A stretch of 64,000 nucleotides of DNA, taken from contig NZ_JANKHG010000014.1 in the NCBI RefSeq assembly GCF_024623725.1, positions 390,243 to 454,242 of the forward strand, given 5' to 3'. Position numbers and translations under genes: made by a program. Of this stretch, positions 1-8,834 are shown piece by piece. The notes under the pieces were generated by a model, which saw only the letters and a program-made list of their open reading frames with translations, searched no databases and had not been told where the DNA came from. The first letter of the stretch is position 1; each line of letters opens with the position of its first letter. The stretch is from Limnobacter parvus (GTDB taxonomy: Bacteria > Pseudomonadota > Gammaproteobacteria > Burkholderiales > Burkholderiaceae_B).

Positions 1-689
1 CGACCTGCCGAATCCAGTAAAGGGCCGCCCGAGTTGCCTGGGTTAATCGCCGCATCGGTTTGAATCACATCGGGAATTTCACGACCATTGCTAACGGGCA
101 AGGTGCGCCCCAAGGCGCTGACAATGCCCGCAGTCAGGGTTTTGGACAAACCAAAGGGGTTGCCAATGGCAAACACCGACTGACCCACCATCAAGTCGCC
201 AGACGTACCCACCGGGATCGGCCGAAGATTTTCAGGTTTGCTGACCAAACGGATCACCGCCAAATCATAAGAAGGCGCAATACCCACCAAGCGTGCAGGC
301 AAGGGCTCAGAATCGTCCAGCTGCACGCGTATTCGGCTCGCGCCTTCTACCACATGGGCGTTGGTCACGATGTGGCCCGCATCGTCCCAAATGAATCCGG
401 AACCAGTGCCTTCCGCAACCCGGCGAAAGAACATTTGCCCCTGAACGCTTTCCGTGAATATATAGGCCACCGAGCCCTTGGACACTTCGAATAGTTCAAC
501 CACACTCTTTTCATTTGCGGCCAAATCACCACGGGCTTCGACCACGCGCGGCGTGACATTGTCAGGCCGGCTGGTGAACAGGTTTTCAATGTTGTTTTGG
601 TTGTACAACACATACAACAGGGCCACAAACAACACAAAGGCGAGCAGCGCCATGGCCGAGGCACCACGCTGAGTTTTAAAAGGTTTCAC
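1..689 (-). CDS. S1C-family (DegP/DegS-like) periplasmic serine protease, 3' end outside window
   Basis: Trypsin-like protease of the HtrA/Deg group, expected to act on misfolded envelope proteins. The visible 229 residues carry a short basic N-terminus, one membrane or signal-anchor segment (about residues 13-30), then the protease fold with all three catalytic motifs: TNAHV (His), YDLAVI (Asp) and GNSGGPL (Ser). The C-terminus, where one or two PDZ domains would lie, is beyond the left edge, so DegS and DegQ types cannot be separated. The GTG start is chosen because it overlaps the upstream gene's stop as GTGA, implying translational coupling. Confidence 0.9.
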   Translation of the reverse strand, partial: MKPFKTQRGASAMALLAFVLFVALLYVLYNQNNIENLFTSRPDNVTPRVVEARGDLAANEKSVVELFEVSKGSVAYIFTESVQGQMFFRRVAEGTGSGFIWDDAGHIVTNAHVVEGASRIRVQLDDSEPLPARLVGIAPSYDLAVIRLVSKPENLRPIPVGTSGDLMVGQSVFAIGNPFGLSKTLTAGIVSALGRTLPVSNGREIPDVIQTDAAINPGNSGGPLLDSAG

Positions 690-1360
690 TTGTTTGATTC
701 CAGCTTGTTAACTTCAGGTTCCGGGTTGAATTTGAAGCGTTCAGCCACTTTGGCTGATTGAATGAATTCCATTTTGAACGAACAATTGCGCTGACCGGTG
801 GACGTTTGCTTTTCACGACGCAGTTTGGTGCGTGCGGCAATCAGGGTATCGGGGTCGACTTCGGGCACCGCCCAGTCGGCGTTGTGATGCAGTTGACCAT
901 TTTTTTCCTGAAGGCCGCTGGCCAGCAAATCCATGTCATTGCTGTGCAACAGGCCGATGCCTTGCTCGCCCTGAATCAACACCCTGCCCTGCTCGTCTTG
1001 CATCATGGCCTGCGGCCAACCAACCAGGCCGGTGTGGGTACTCAGCATTAACGCACCATTTTCCAGCGGGTGAATTCGGTACACCCAAGGTGTATAGGCC
1101 AAATGCACATAGGCCTTTTGCGGCCCATTCTGAAAATAATAGCGGCCATCGGTTTCACAGCCATAATTGCGTGCCATGAAATTCAGAATGCGTGGGTGAC
1201 TAATGGTTAAACCTTCCGGCACCGGGCCGGTTAACAACCAGTCGCCCTGCAGGCTCAATTTTAACCAACCGGCAATCGCTGGCACATTGGGCCACCTCGC
1301 CAAGGCTTTTTCTACAAGATCATCCAATGCGTGCCCCCAGGTGTTGCGCAAAGAAAGCAT
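686..1360 (-). CDS. Conserved hypothetical protein between YheT hydrolase and Deg protease
   Basis: I do not recognise the family. From the ATG at 1360 the product is about 224 residues, soluble, with no signal peptide or membrane segment; it is rich in Trp and Tyr in the middle (a WVYRIHPLENGALML stretch) and ends in a charged tail. The start overlaps the end of the upstream hydrolase gene by about 40 bases, so a TTG near 1327 is an alternative start. The stop overlaps the protease start (GTGA). Tight coupling on both sides suggests co-expression with the hydrolase and protease, but no function can be assigned. Confidence 0.7.
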   Translation of the reverse strand: MLSLRNTWGHALDDLVEKALARWPNVPAIAGWLKLSLQGDWLLTGPVPEGLTISHPRILNFMARNYGCETDGRYYFQNGPQKAYVHLAYTPWVYRIHPLENGALMLSTHTGLVGWPQAMMQDEQGRVLIQGEQGIGLLHSNDMDLLASGLQEKNGQLHHNADWAVPEVDPDTLIAARTKLRREKQTSTGQRNCSFKMEFIQSAKVAERFKFNPEPEVNKLESNK

Positions 1361-2306
1361 CGCATTGCTTGGGCAGCCAGTCCAGCCCCAAGCGCACATT
1401 CCAGCCATTGGCAAAGCCCACATGGCCGCCGTGTTGAGTAAACAGGCACTGCACCTTGGGCGACACTTCGTTAACTGTGGGCAAATGCTGCCCATTCATG
1501 AACGGGTCGTTCTTGGCATGAATCATCAAGGTGGGCACCACGATTTGCTTGAGCAGGGGTTTGGCCGACGACACCGCGTAGTAATGTTCTGCATCCCGAA
1601 AACCGTGCCAGGGCGCAGTAACCCGATTGTCGAAATCGAAAAAATCTTTGCAGGCAGCAATTTCATCAACGCGCCCAAGCTGCGGGTAACGCTGGATCTT
1701 CTCAATCGACTTTGGGATCAGTGTGCTCAAAAACATGCGGGTGTACACCAAATTAAACCCCCTGGCCAGGGAGTTTGCGCCTGCCTGTAAATCAACTGGG
1801 GCGCTAACGGACACCGCTGAACTCACGATCTCGCATGCCTTGTCTTCTTGCTCACCCAGCCATTTCAACAACACATTGCCACCCAACGACACGCCGGTCA
1901 CGTGCATGTTTTGCACCGCAGAAAAGGTTTCGCGCAAGCGGCGAAGTATCCAGTCCATTTCGGCAGAATCACCGGAATGGTAGGCGCGCGGCATCAGGTT
2001 GTTTTCGCCCGAGCAACCACGAAAGTGAACCACCACGCCCAAGGCACCCGCCATGCGGGCCCGGTTCATCACTGCCAGGCTGTAATGGCTGCGGGAGCAA
2101 CCCTCAAGCCCATGAAACAGCACCCACAGCGTGTGGTGTTTTGCAGCCGGTTCTGGAGGCTCAGTGAAATCCAGATCAATGAAATCGCCATCGGGTGTGG
2201 CCCACCGAACGCGGTGGTAGTGCACGCTGGGCTTGCTGGCCCAACGCGCGGCCAAAATGGTTTGGGAGTGGCCATCAGGCAGCCACCAGGGCGAACGGTA
2301 CACCAT
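1320..2306 (-). CDS. YheT-family alpha/beta hydrolase
   Basis: A 328-residue alpha/beta-fold hydrolase of the YheT (COG0429) type, close to the family's usual length. The N-terminal DGHSQTI, the oxyanion region FHGLEG, the nucleophile elbow GVSLGGN, the acid region HAKNDPFM and the C-terminal GGHVGF give a complete Ser-Asp-His triad. The substrate of this family is poorly defined; an esterase or lipase-like activity is inferred. It sits 16 bases downstream of the NTF2-like gene and overlaps the next gene, in a long minus-strand run. Confidence 0.88.
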   Translation of the reverse strand: MVYRSPWWLPDGHSQTILAARWASKPSVHYHRVRWATPDGDFIDLDFTEPPEPAAKHHTLWVLFHGLEGCSRSHYSLAVMNRARMAGALGVVVHFRGCSGENNLMPRAYHSGDSAEMDWILRRLRETFSAVQNMHVTGVSLGGNVLLKWLGEQEDKACEIVSSAVSVSAPVDLQAGANSLARGFNLVYTRMFLSTLIPKSIEKIQRYPQLGRVDEIAACKDFFDFDNRVTAPWHGFRDAEHYYAVSSAKPLLKQIVVPTLMIHAKNDPFMNGQHLPTVNEVSPKVQCLFTQHGGHVGFANGWNVRLGLDWLPKQCDAFFAQHLGARIG

Positions 2307-2322
2307 ACTGCTCGGTGCCTTT

Positions 2323-2778
2323 TTAATGCAAAGTGGGCTGCGGGTCGAATTCCGACAAATCGTCTTCCGCCAATTCTTCAGAATCCATGGCCGGGCTGGC
2401 GTGGTGCATCACGATTTTCCAGCCGCTGGGGCCCTTATGGTACACATTGGTGGCATTCACCTGCACCACATGGGGTTCTCCGCGGGAGCTGCTCATCATG
2501 ACCTGCTCAACAATGTTGTGCACCGACACCATCACACCTTCCACGCGGTGAACAGGCACCACACGAATTTGCAAGGCCCCGGCAGACAGTATTTCTTTCC
2601 AGGAGTCGCGTACGTCGTGATAACCCTCTACACGGGGGCCACCTGGGTGTATACACACCACATGTTCATCATCGGCCCACAGGTCCATCAGCGCTTCCAG
2701 GTCGGCCGCTTCAAGCGCCTCATAAAACGCTTGCTCAATGTCTTGCGGTGAAGAATGAATAACTTTGGCTCGTGACAT
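2323..2778 (-). CDS. SnoaL/NTF2-like domain protein
   Basis: A 151-residue single-domain protein. An N-terminal helix with the FYEALEAADLEALMDLW pattern, then CIHPGG and repeated beta strands (including a VYHKGPSGWKIVMHHAS stretch), is typical of the cone-shaped NTF2/SnoaL fold used by small enzymes and ligand-binding proteins. No catalytic assignment is possible from sequence. It is often found beside YheT-type hydrolases in betaproteobacteria (recollection), and here the two genes are 16 bases apart and probably co-transcribed. Confidence 0.8.
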   Translation of the reverse strand: MSRAKVIHSSPQDIEQAFYEALEAADLEALMDLWADDEHVVCIHPGGPRVEGYHDVRDSWKEILSAGALQIRVVPVHRVEGVMVSVHNIVEQVMMSSSRGEPHVVQVNATNVYHKGPSGWKIVMHHASPAMDSEELAEDDLSEFDPQPTLH

Positions 2779-2819
2779 TCAACGCACTCCAATCGGTATC
2801 AATGTGTTTTGAATGAAGT

Positions 2820-3674
2820 TCACTGGAACACCACTGTTTTGTGGCCATTCAGCACCACACGGTGTTCGCAATGCCATTTCACAGCGCGCGCCAACACCAT
2901 GCACTCGGTGTCACGGCCACGGGCGGTCAGCTCTTCCGGGGTCAGCGAATGGTCTACGCGGGCCACATCTTGTTCAATAATCGGACCTTCATCCAGATCG
3001 GAAGTCACATAGTGTGCCGTCGCCCCAATCAACTTCACACCCCGATCAAAGGCCTGCTGATAAGGCTTGGCCCCTTTGAAGCTGGGCAGAAAACTGTGGT
3101 GAATATTGATGACCCGACCCAACATGTCGCGGCACAGGTCGGGCGACAAAATTTGCATGTAGCGGGCCAACACCATCAGGTCGATTCGTTCGCGTTCAAT
3201 GATTTGCCGAATTTGGGTTTCCTGCAATTCCTTGGCATCCGCCTTCACGGGCAGGTGGTAAAACGGCACACCATAAGAGGCCGCCAGCAAAGCAAAATCC
3301 TGATGATTCGACACAATAGCCGGAATTTCACAGGGCAACTGGCCACTTTTCCAACGAAACAGCAAATCGTTCAAACAATGTCCAAACTTGGACACCATTA
3401 AAAGCACCCGTGGCTTAACCCGCGCGTCAAAAAACTGGTATTTCATGCCGAAAGGCTGAGCCACTTCAGCAAAGTTCGCCTGTAAATCATGCTCATTGAT
3501 TGTGCTGTCTGCGGGCAATGAAAAATGAACACGCAGAAAAAACAGGTTGGTGGACTCGTCGCCGAACTGGGCGGAGTCCAGAATATTGCACTGTTGGTCA
3601 AACAAAAATTTGCTGACGTTGTACACAATACCCGTGGTGTCGGGGCAGTAAATGGTCAGTATGTAATCACGCAT
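2820..3674 (-). CDS. purU: Formyltetrahydrofolate deformylase
   Basis: Hydrolyses 10-formyl-tetrahydrofolate to formate and tetrahydrofolate, balancing one-carbon pools and supplying formate to PurT. The 284-residue length matches the family. The N-terminal ACT domain (ILTIYCPDTTGIVYNVSKFL) is followed by the formyltransferase-fold catalytic domain, with the diagnostic INIHHSFLPSFKGAKPY segment and the later TAHYVTSDLDEGPIIEQD segment holding the catalytic Asn/His/Asp set. It lies between waaF and the NTF2-like gene on the same strand with short gaps. Confidence 0.96.
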   Translation of the reverse strand: MRDYILTIYCPDTTGIVYNVSKFLFDQQCNILDSAQFGDESTNLFFLRVHFSLPADSTINEHDLQANFAEVAQPFGMKYQFFDARVKPRVLLMVSKFGHCLNDLLFRWKSGQLPCEIPAIVSNHQDFALLAASYGVPFYHLPVKADAKELQETQIRQIIERERIDLMVLARYMQILSPDLCRDMLGRVINIHHSFLPSFKGAKPYQQAFDRGVKLIGATAHYVTSDLDEGPIIEQDVARVDHSLTPEELTARGRDTECMVLARAVKWHCEHRVVLNGHKTVVFQ

Positions 3675-3710
3675 AAAATGCCGAGGTGCATTGGTTGTGG
3701 GCTTTAACGA

Positions 3711-4748
3711 TCATACTCCCTGAGAAGCAGGCACCAACTGGTCAAGCACCAATTTCGGGTCGAGCTTTTTCAGGCAATCCGTGTGGCCCAGCGGGCATTC
3801 CCGCTGAAAACAGGGGCTGCATTCCAGGTTCAGGTAATACACTTTGGCCTTGCCGCTTAAGGGTGGAGTGTGGTGCGGGCTGCTGGAACCAAATACAGCG
3901 TGCACTTGCACGTTCAGTGCTGCAGCCACATGCATCAGCCCTGAATCGTTGGTGAGCAACTGGCTGGCAGCCGACATTAAAGCGACCGCCTGCGCAAGGC
4001 TGGTTTTACCGGCAAGGGAAACTGCACGCGCCTGCAATTCCGAAGGCAGCTGGCCAACGATTTCGGCACAGAAGGCCTGGTCTTTCGGTCCACCGAATAA
4101 CACCACACTCTGCAGCGCATTGCGGCGCAAAAATTCAGCAGCAACCTGCGCAAAATGTTCAGCAGGCCACCGTTTGGCGGGCCCAAATTCAGCGCCCGGC
4201 GCCAATGCCAGAAAACCGGCTTGCAAACCAAACTCATTGCAGGCCGTACTGCGCAGGCCGTCCTCCACATTCAACACCGGAAAATCAAGCAAATCAGGTG
4301 CATAAGCACCCAAGTCGCCGTACCACTGAATCATGGGCGGCTTCGCGGCTTTGGATGGTTTGGGCAAGGGGTGGGTGAGTATTGCGCTTCTTAATTCACC
4401 ACTGTAGCCCACGCGTTTGGGGATACTGGCGAACCAGGGCACAAGGGCCGACTTCAATGAATTGGGCAACACCACCGCCATGTCAAACCCGCGTTCAGCC
4501 AGAAGTTTGCCTACTTGCCTGCGCAAGCCCCACTGGAGCTTACCGTGTGAAAATGGCTCCACTTGCACAGCCCGCACCGCCTGGCTGAACTGATACACAG
4601 GCGCGGTGATCGGTGGGGCCAGCACATGGATTTCGCAAGGTTTACCATCTGCTCCTTGCAAAGCCTTGTCTTGGTAAAAGGCCTGAATCAGCGACAGGCT
4701 CATTACCGCGTCGCCGATCCAGTTTGGGGCAACAATCAGAACTTTCAA
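3711..4748 (-). CDS. waaF: ADP-heptose:LPS heptosyltransferase II
   Basis: GT9 glycosyltransferase adding the second heptose to the LPS inner core on the cytoplasmic face of the inner membrane. Begins KVLIVAPNWIGDAVMSLSL, the WaaF nucleotide-sugar domain start, and has LAPGAEFGPAKRWP and TNDSGLMHVAAAL in the second Rossmann domain. A TTG start at 4748 gives 345 residues, the usual length, and overlaps the stop of the zinc-finger gene by four bases (TTGA); the longer upstream reading would run through that gene in another frame and is not credible. C-terminal Cys residues (LECSPCFQRECPLGH) are typical of the family. Confidence 0.94.
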   Translation of the reverse strand: MKVLIVAPNWIGDAVMSLSLIQAFYQDKALQGADGKPCEIHVLAPPITAPVYQFSQAVRAVQVEPFSHGKLQWGLRRQVGKLLAERGFDMAVVLPNSLKSALVPWFASIPKRVGYSGELRSAILTHPLPKPSKAAKPPMIQWYGDLGAYAPDLLDFPVLNVEDGLRSTACNEFGLQAGFLALAPGAEFGPAKRWPAEHFAQVAAEFLRRNALQSVVLFGGPKDQAFCAEIVGQLPSELQARAVSLAGKTSLAQAVALMSAASQLLTNDSGLMHVAAALNVQVHAVFGSSSPHHTPPLSGKAKVYYLNLECSPCFQRECPLGHTDCLKKLDPKLVLDQLVPASQGV

Positions 4749-4948
4749 TGCGCGTGAACTTTCGCACCAGGTTTCAGGGTGTACACGGTGCCGCAATAGG
4801 GGCAAGCAGCCTTGCCTGTTTTGGTCACATCCAGATACACCTTTGGATGCGTATTCCATACCGGCATGGCCGGGTTCGGACAAAACGCAGGAAGTTGGTC
4901 TCCGTCCAGTTGAACGGTTTCGTGTTTTGCTTTCTTGTCGCTGATCAT
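4745..4948 (-). CDS. Small CHCC-type zinc-finger protein
   Basis: A 67-residue protein with FCPNPAMPVWNTHPKVYLD and ACPYCGTVYTL, i.e. the C-H-C-C zinc ligand pattern of the zf-CHCC domain found in mitochondrial NDUFS6 and in many small proteobacterial proteins. The molecular role in bacteria is not established. It lies 5 bases after ilvE and overlaps the waaF start (TTGA), so it is translated with both. This position between ilvE and waaF is common in Burkholderiales (recollection). Confidence 0.9.
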   Translation of the reverse strand: MISDKKAKHETVQLDGDQLPAFCPNPAMPVWNTHPKVYLDVTKTGKAACPYCGTVYTLKPGAKVHAH

Positions 4949-4953
4949 GATGA

Positions 4954-5874
4954 TTAAACCCGTGTCAGCCAGTGTTCATATTTTGAATTTCGACCGTACA
5001 CCACATCGAAATAACGCTTTTGCAATTCTTCAGTGATTGGGCCGCGCGTGCCGGCACCAATGGTGCGGTTGTCCAGTTCACGAACAGGTGTTACCTCGGC
5101 CGCAGTGCCGGTGAAGAAGCATTCATCAGCAATGTAAATGTCATCGCGGGTCAATCGCTTGCTTTTCACTTCCATGCCCATTTCGCGGGCAAGGGAAATA
5201 ATGGTAGAGCGGGTAATGCCAACCAAGGCAGAAGCAATTTCGGGTTCGTAAATGCAGCCGTCTTTGATCACAAACACGTTTTCGCCCGCGCCTTCAGCAA
5301 CAAAACCGTCGACATCCAGCAGCAAGGCCTCGTCGTAACCGTCTTGAATCGCTTCGGTATTCGCCAGAATTGAATTGGCGTAGGTGGCTGCGAACTTGGC
5401 ACGAGCCATGGTCACGTTCACGTGGTGGCGGGCGTATGACGATGTTTTGACCCGAATACCTTTTTGCAGACCTTCTTCGCCCAGGTAGGCACCCCAAGGC
5501 CAGGCTGCAATGGCTACATGGGTTGCCGCACCCTTGGGTGACACACCCATTTTTTCGGAACCATAAAAGGCAATTGGGCGAATGTAGCAAGAGTCCAGAT
5601 TGTTGGCCCGTACCACTTCGCAACAGGCGTCCATGATTTGTTCACGGGTATACGGCATGTTCATGCGGTAAATGTGAGCCGAATTGAACAATCGGTCGGT
5701 GTGCTCTTTCAGCCTGAAAATGGCTGGGCCTTTGTCAGTTTTGTAGGCACGCTCGCCCTCGAACACTGACAAACCATAATGCAAACTGTGGGTAAGCACG
5801 TGAATTTGCGCTTCACGCCACGGCACGAGCTTGCCGTCAAACCAGATAAAGCCATCGCGATCGGCCATTGACAT
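4954..5874 (-). CDS. ilvE: Branched-chain amino acid aminotransferase
   Basis: PLP-dependent fold-type IV aminotransferase, the last step of Leu, Ile and Val synthesis with glutamate as amino donor. 306 residues, the usual size. Visible features: start [16 protein letters not shown], the [14 protein letters not shown] substrate-loop region, [15 protein letters not shown] near the PLP lysine, GAGENVFVI, and [15 protein letters not shown] near the C-terminus. First gene of the minus-strand run; GGAGA about 9 bases before the ATG fits as the ribosome site. Confidence 0.96.
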   Translation of the reverse strand: MSMADRDGFIWFDGKLVPWREAQIHVLTHSLHYGLSVFEGERAYKTDKGPAIFRLKEHTDRLFNSAHIYRMNMPYTREQIMDACCEVVRANNLDSCYIRPIAFYGSEKMGVSPKGAATHVAIAAWPWGAYLGEEGLQKGIRVKTSSYARHHVNVTMARAKFAATYANSILANTEAIQDGYDEALLLDVDGFVAEGAGENVFVIKDGCIYEPEIASALVGITRSTIISLAREMGMEVKSKRLTRDDIYIADECFFTGTAAEVTPVRELDNRTIGAGTRGPITEELQKRYFDVVYGRNSKYEHWLTRV

Positions 5875-5953
5875 GCTGAATTCTCCGAAATTCCAAGATT
5901 TACCAAACCGTCATATTCTACAACCCAACCAGCACCGAATTGAGCGCACTACG

Positions 5954-5983
5954 TTGACTCAGTGAAGAATGAACCACTATAGT
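5954..5983 (+). promoter_or_regulatory. Sigma70-type promoter with palindrome over the -10, for the TetR gene
   Basis: TTGACT (5954-5959) and TATAGT (5978-5983) with an 18-bp spacer. The -10 lies within the perfect 10-bp palindrome CACTATAGTG (5975-5984), a plausible operator for autoregulation. The expected transcript start near 5990 rules out the ATG at 5969 as the TetR start. Confidence 0.6.
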
Positions 5984-6016
5984 GCAATCAACCACCCTAA
6001 AAAAAGAAGTACAACT

Positions 6017-6697
6017 ATGAAGCAATGTCTGGCGAATGCTCAGCCCCGTTGGACGCGCAGAAAACAAGAGCGCCCACAAGAACTACTTGATGCAGCACTG
6101 ACCATTTTCAGTGAAAAAGGATTTGCAGGCGCGCGCCTTGAAGACGTGGCCAAAAGCGCTGGAGTCAGTAAAGGCACGGTTTACCTGTATTACTCCAACA
6201 AAGAAGAATTGCTGAAGGCAGTGGTGAAAGAACATGTTTCACCCATTGTTGAGGAAGCAAAAAGCCTGCTGGAACCTGACAAAAGCTCGGCCAACCTGAT
6301 TCGCGAGGCCATTCACCTGTGGTGGTTGAAATATGGCTCGACCAAGCTAAGCAGCATTACCAAGCTTGTACTTTCTGAAGCCAATGCCTTTCCGGAGCTG
6401 GCCCGCTTTTTTTACGACGAGGTGGTCCGCCCTTGGTGGGACTACCTGGAATTGGTTTTAAAACGCGGTATATCCCGTGGTGAATTTGCCGATATTGACA
6501 CCGAATACGCAGCCCAAGTGCTTTGCGCACCGCTGGTGACGCTGGGTTTGTGGAAAAGAACAATGGATGGCTGTTGTGGCATTGAAACCAACCCCATGCG
6601 CTACATTGAGGCTCACATTCAAATGGTACTGAACGGCCTGACATGCGCCCAGAACGGTACGGAACATGTGAACGGACACTCAGTTCGACCCGCATAA
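6017..6697 (+). CDS. TetR/AcrR-family transcriptional regulator
   Basis: 226-residue regulator with an N-terminal TetR helix-turn-helix: AALTIFSEKGFAGARLEDVA then the recognition helix in GVSKGTVYLYYSNKEELL. The ligand-binding half resembles the AefR-type C-terminal domain. The ATG at 6017 is chosen over one at 5969 because the latter lies between the -35 and -10 of the apparent promoter; an A-rich AAAAAAGAAG precedes 6017. It is followed by a Pcm-type methyltransferase and a TolC-like channel on the same strand, which it may control. Confidence 0.88.
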   Translation: MKQCLANAQPRWTRRKQERPQELLDAALTIFSEKGFAGARLEDVAKSAGVSKGTVYLYYSNKEELLKAVVKEHVSPIVEEAKSLLEPDKSSANLIREAIHLWWLKYGSTKLSSITKLVLSEANAFPELARFFYDEVVRPWWDYLELVLKRGISRGEFADIDTEYAAQVLCAPLVTLGLWKRTMDGCCGIETNPMRYIEAHIQMVLNGLTCAQNGTEHVNGHSVRPA

Positions 6698-6746
6698 ATT
6701 TGCTAAAATAGCGAGTTATCTACTTTCCCTCTCGCGAGAACCCGCC

Positions 6747-7415
6747 ATGGACTTCAAACAAGCCCGCTTCAACATGATTGAACAACAGATCCGCCCCTGG
6801 AACGTGTTGAACCAAAAGGTGCTTGATTTGCTCGAGTTGATCAAACGCGAAAATTTCGTGAGCACCGGGTTAGAAAAGCTTGCTTTTACCGATTGCGATC
6901 TGCCAATCCGAGTGAACGGTACCGATACGGGTGAGGCGATGTTCAGCCCAAAGATGGAAGCGCGAATTCTGCAAGAACTGGAATTGACGAGCCAGGAAAA
7001 GGTGCTTGAAATCGGCACAGGTACTGGTTACATGGCAGCTTTGATGGCGCAACAATGTGCGCATGTCACAACAGTTGAACTGAACCCTGCCATTGCTGAG
7101 TTGGCCCGAAACAACTTGAATAAAAACAACATCGCACGCGTGAAAGTGCTGGAGGGCTGTGGCTTCTCCTTGGCACCCACCCTTGGGCAATTCGACGTCA
7201 TTGTGCTTTCCGGCGCCACTCCAATTATGCCAACCAGCCTTCTGGAAGCCGTGAACCCGCTGGGCCGCTTGATGGCTGTAGTTGGCAAAGCCCCAGCCAT
7301 GCAATTGGTGTTGGCACGCAAATCCCGCGATGGTCAACTGATCACCACGCCTTTGTTCGAAACCATGACCAAAGTGCTGATCAACGCGCCGAAGGCCGAC
7401 GAATTCGTATTCTAA
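6747..7415 (+). CDS. Protein-L-isoaspartate O-methyltransferase-family protein
   Basis: A 222-residue class I SAM methyltransferase related to Pcm. It shows the SAM-binding VLEIGTGTGYMAALMA motif, VTTVELNPAIAELA for the ribose acid residue, and FDVIVLSGATP where true Pcm enzymes have a conserved catalytic-site motif. This Ala/Ser-rich variation is common in the version encoded next to tolC in betaproteobacteria, so repair of isoaspartyl residues is likely but not certain. The downstream tolC-like start is 13 bases away. Confidence 0.85.
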   Translation: MDFKQARFNMIEQQIRPWNVLNQKVLDLLELIKRENFVSTGLEKLAFTDCDLPIRVNGTDTGEAMFSPKMEARILQELELTSQEKVLEIGTGTGYMAALMAQQCAHVTTVELNPAIAELARNNLNKNNIARVKVLEGCGFSLAPTLGQFDVIVLSGATPIMPTSLLEAVNPLGRLMAVVGKAPAMQLVLARKSRDGQLITTPLFETMTKVLINAPKADEFVF

Positions 7416-7428
7416 GGAAGTGTTGTTC

Positions 7429-8808
7429 ATGACCCAGCCCGATCGAACCAGGTTTCTCAATGGTATATCTGGATTCAAAGGGCTGGCGCTGGTGTTTGTG
7501 GCAATGCTTTGCCCTTTGGGCATGGCCCAGCCGCCAGCAGGTCAAAATCTTGAAAGCCTTTACGAGAAGGCCAAACAACACGATGCCATCTACCTGGCGG
7601 CAGCCTTTCAATTGCAGGCTGACCTGGAATCAGAAAACCAGGCCTTCTCAGCCCTGCTGCCCAATGTGAATTTCGGTGCCCGGCTTGAAAAGCAAGAAAA
7701 CACTTACGACGCATTTGGCATGTCAATTGATGCCAGCCGCAACCCTGGCACCTACAGCCTTGTTTTGAATCAAGCGCTCTTCCGCCCGCAGGCATGGGAA
7801 AGCTACAAACAAAGCCAACTGGCAGGTGAAATCGCCAAATTGGCTTTTCAACAGGCCGAGCAAGACCTGATTTTGCGCCTGTCGCGAGCCTATTTCGATT
7901 TGCTGGCAGCCCAAGACGACTTGGCCAACCTTCGAAATCAGCAAACTGCCATTACAGAGCAACTTGCATTTGCCAAAGCCAGCTTTGACGTGGGCAGCGC
8001 CACCATCACCGACCAGCAAGAGGCGCAAGCCCGCTTCGATTTGGTCGTCGCCCAGCTGTTGGCCGCAGAAAACCAACAGGCCATTCGGCAACTACAATTG
8101 GAAACAATTGTGGGTACACCCATTGGTAATCTGGCCAAATTGCCAGCATCGACCCAATTAGGCAGCCCCACTCCAAACACTGCAAACGCATGGGCGGATC
8201 AGGCCAAAACCAGCAACCCACAGGCCTTGCAAGCGAAGCTTGCCCAACAAATTGCCAAAGGCGAAGCAAAGAAAGCAAAGTATGGCCACCTGCCCACGCT
8301 CGATTTAACAGCACAAATGGTTGAAACTGAACAACAGATATTCGATGGCAACACGGGCAGGCCTTTTGACCTGGGGGTTGACAGCACCACTGTGGGAATT
8401 GTGATGAACCTGCCAATATTCAGTGGTGGCGGCACACAAAGCAAAGTACGCCAGCAAGCGGCCCTGCTTGAAAAATCGCTGAATGATGTAGACCTTGCAA
8501 ACCGCAGTGCGGAACAAGCCGCAAAGTCTGCCTTCCTCGGCGTACAAACAAGTCTGGCGCAAGTGAAGGCTTTGGAAACGGCGGTCGCTTCCAGCGCGCT
8601 GGCTTTGCAGTCAAACAAAACCGCTTATGAAGTGGGCATAAGAATTAATGTAGATGTACTGAATGCTCAGCAACAGCTCAATGCCACTCAGCGCGATTTA
8701 TCGCGGGCCAAATACACCAGCCTCATCAACATGCTGGAATTGCAAGCAGTGACCGGGCAGTTGAATGCAGCCGTCTTGAGGCAGATTAACAACCTTCTTG
8801 AGAAATAA
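7429..8808 (+). CDS. TolC-family outer-membrane channel protein
   Basis: Outer-membrane/periplasmic efflux and type I secretion channel. The ATG at 7429 (459 residues) has AAGGAAG eight bases before it; a GTG at 7420 is less likely. After a signal peptide (cleavage near GMAQPP) comes LESLYEKAKQHDAIYLAA, typical of TolC proteins, followed by two long coiled-coil repeats with the usual SYKQSQLAGEIAKLAFQQAE and YEVGIRINVDVLNAQQQL segments. The N-terminal half and C-terminal half show the internal duplication of the family. It is co-directional with the TetR and methyltransferase genes. Confidence 0.92.
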   Translation: MTQPDRTRFLNGISGFKGLALVFVAMLCPLGMAQPPAGQNLESLYEKAKQHDAIYLAAAFQLQADLESENQAFSALLPNVNFGARLEKQENTYDAFGMSIDASRNPGTYSLVLNQALFRPQAWESYKQSQLAGEIAKLAFQQAEQDLILRLSRAYFDLLAAQDDLANLRNQQTAITEQLAFAKASFDVGSATITDQQEAQARFDLVVAQLLAAENQQAIRQLQLETIVGTPIGNLAKLPASTQLGSPTPNTANAWADQAKTSNPQALQAKLAQQIAKGEAKKAKYGHLPTLDLTAQMVETEQQIFDGNTGRPFDLGVDSTTVGIVMNLPIFSGGGTQSKVRQQAALLEKSLNDVDLANRSAEQAAKSAFLGVQTSLAQVKALETAVASSALALQSNKTAYEVGIRINVDVLNAQQQLNATQRDLSRAKYTSLINMLELQAVTGQLNAAVLRQINNLLEK

Positions 8809-8834
8809 AAACAAACTTCACCGCCTGGCCTTTT

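Noticed and set aside
4749-4883. Longer N-terminus for WaaF from an ATG at 4883
   Set aside because: This extension would read through the zinc-finger gene in another frame and adds residues absent from WaaF proteins; the TTG at 4748 gives the normal start and length.
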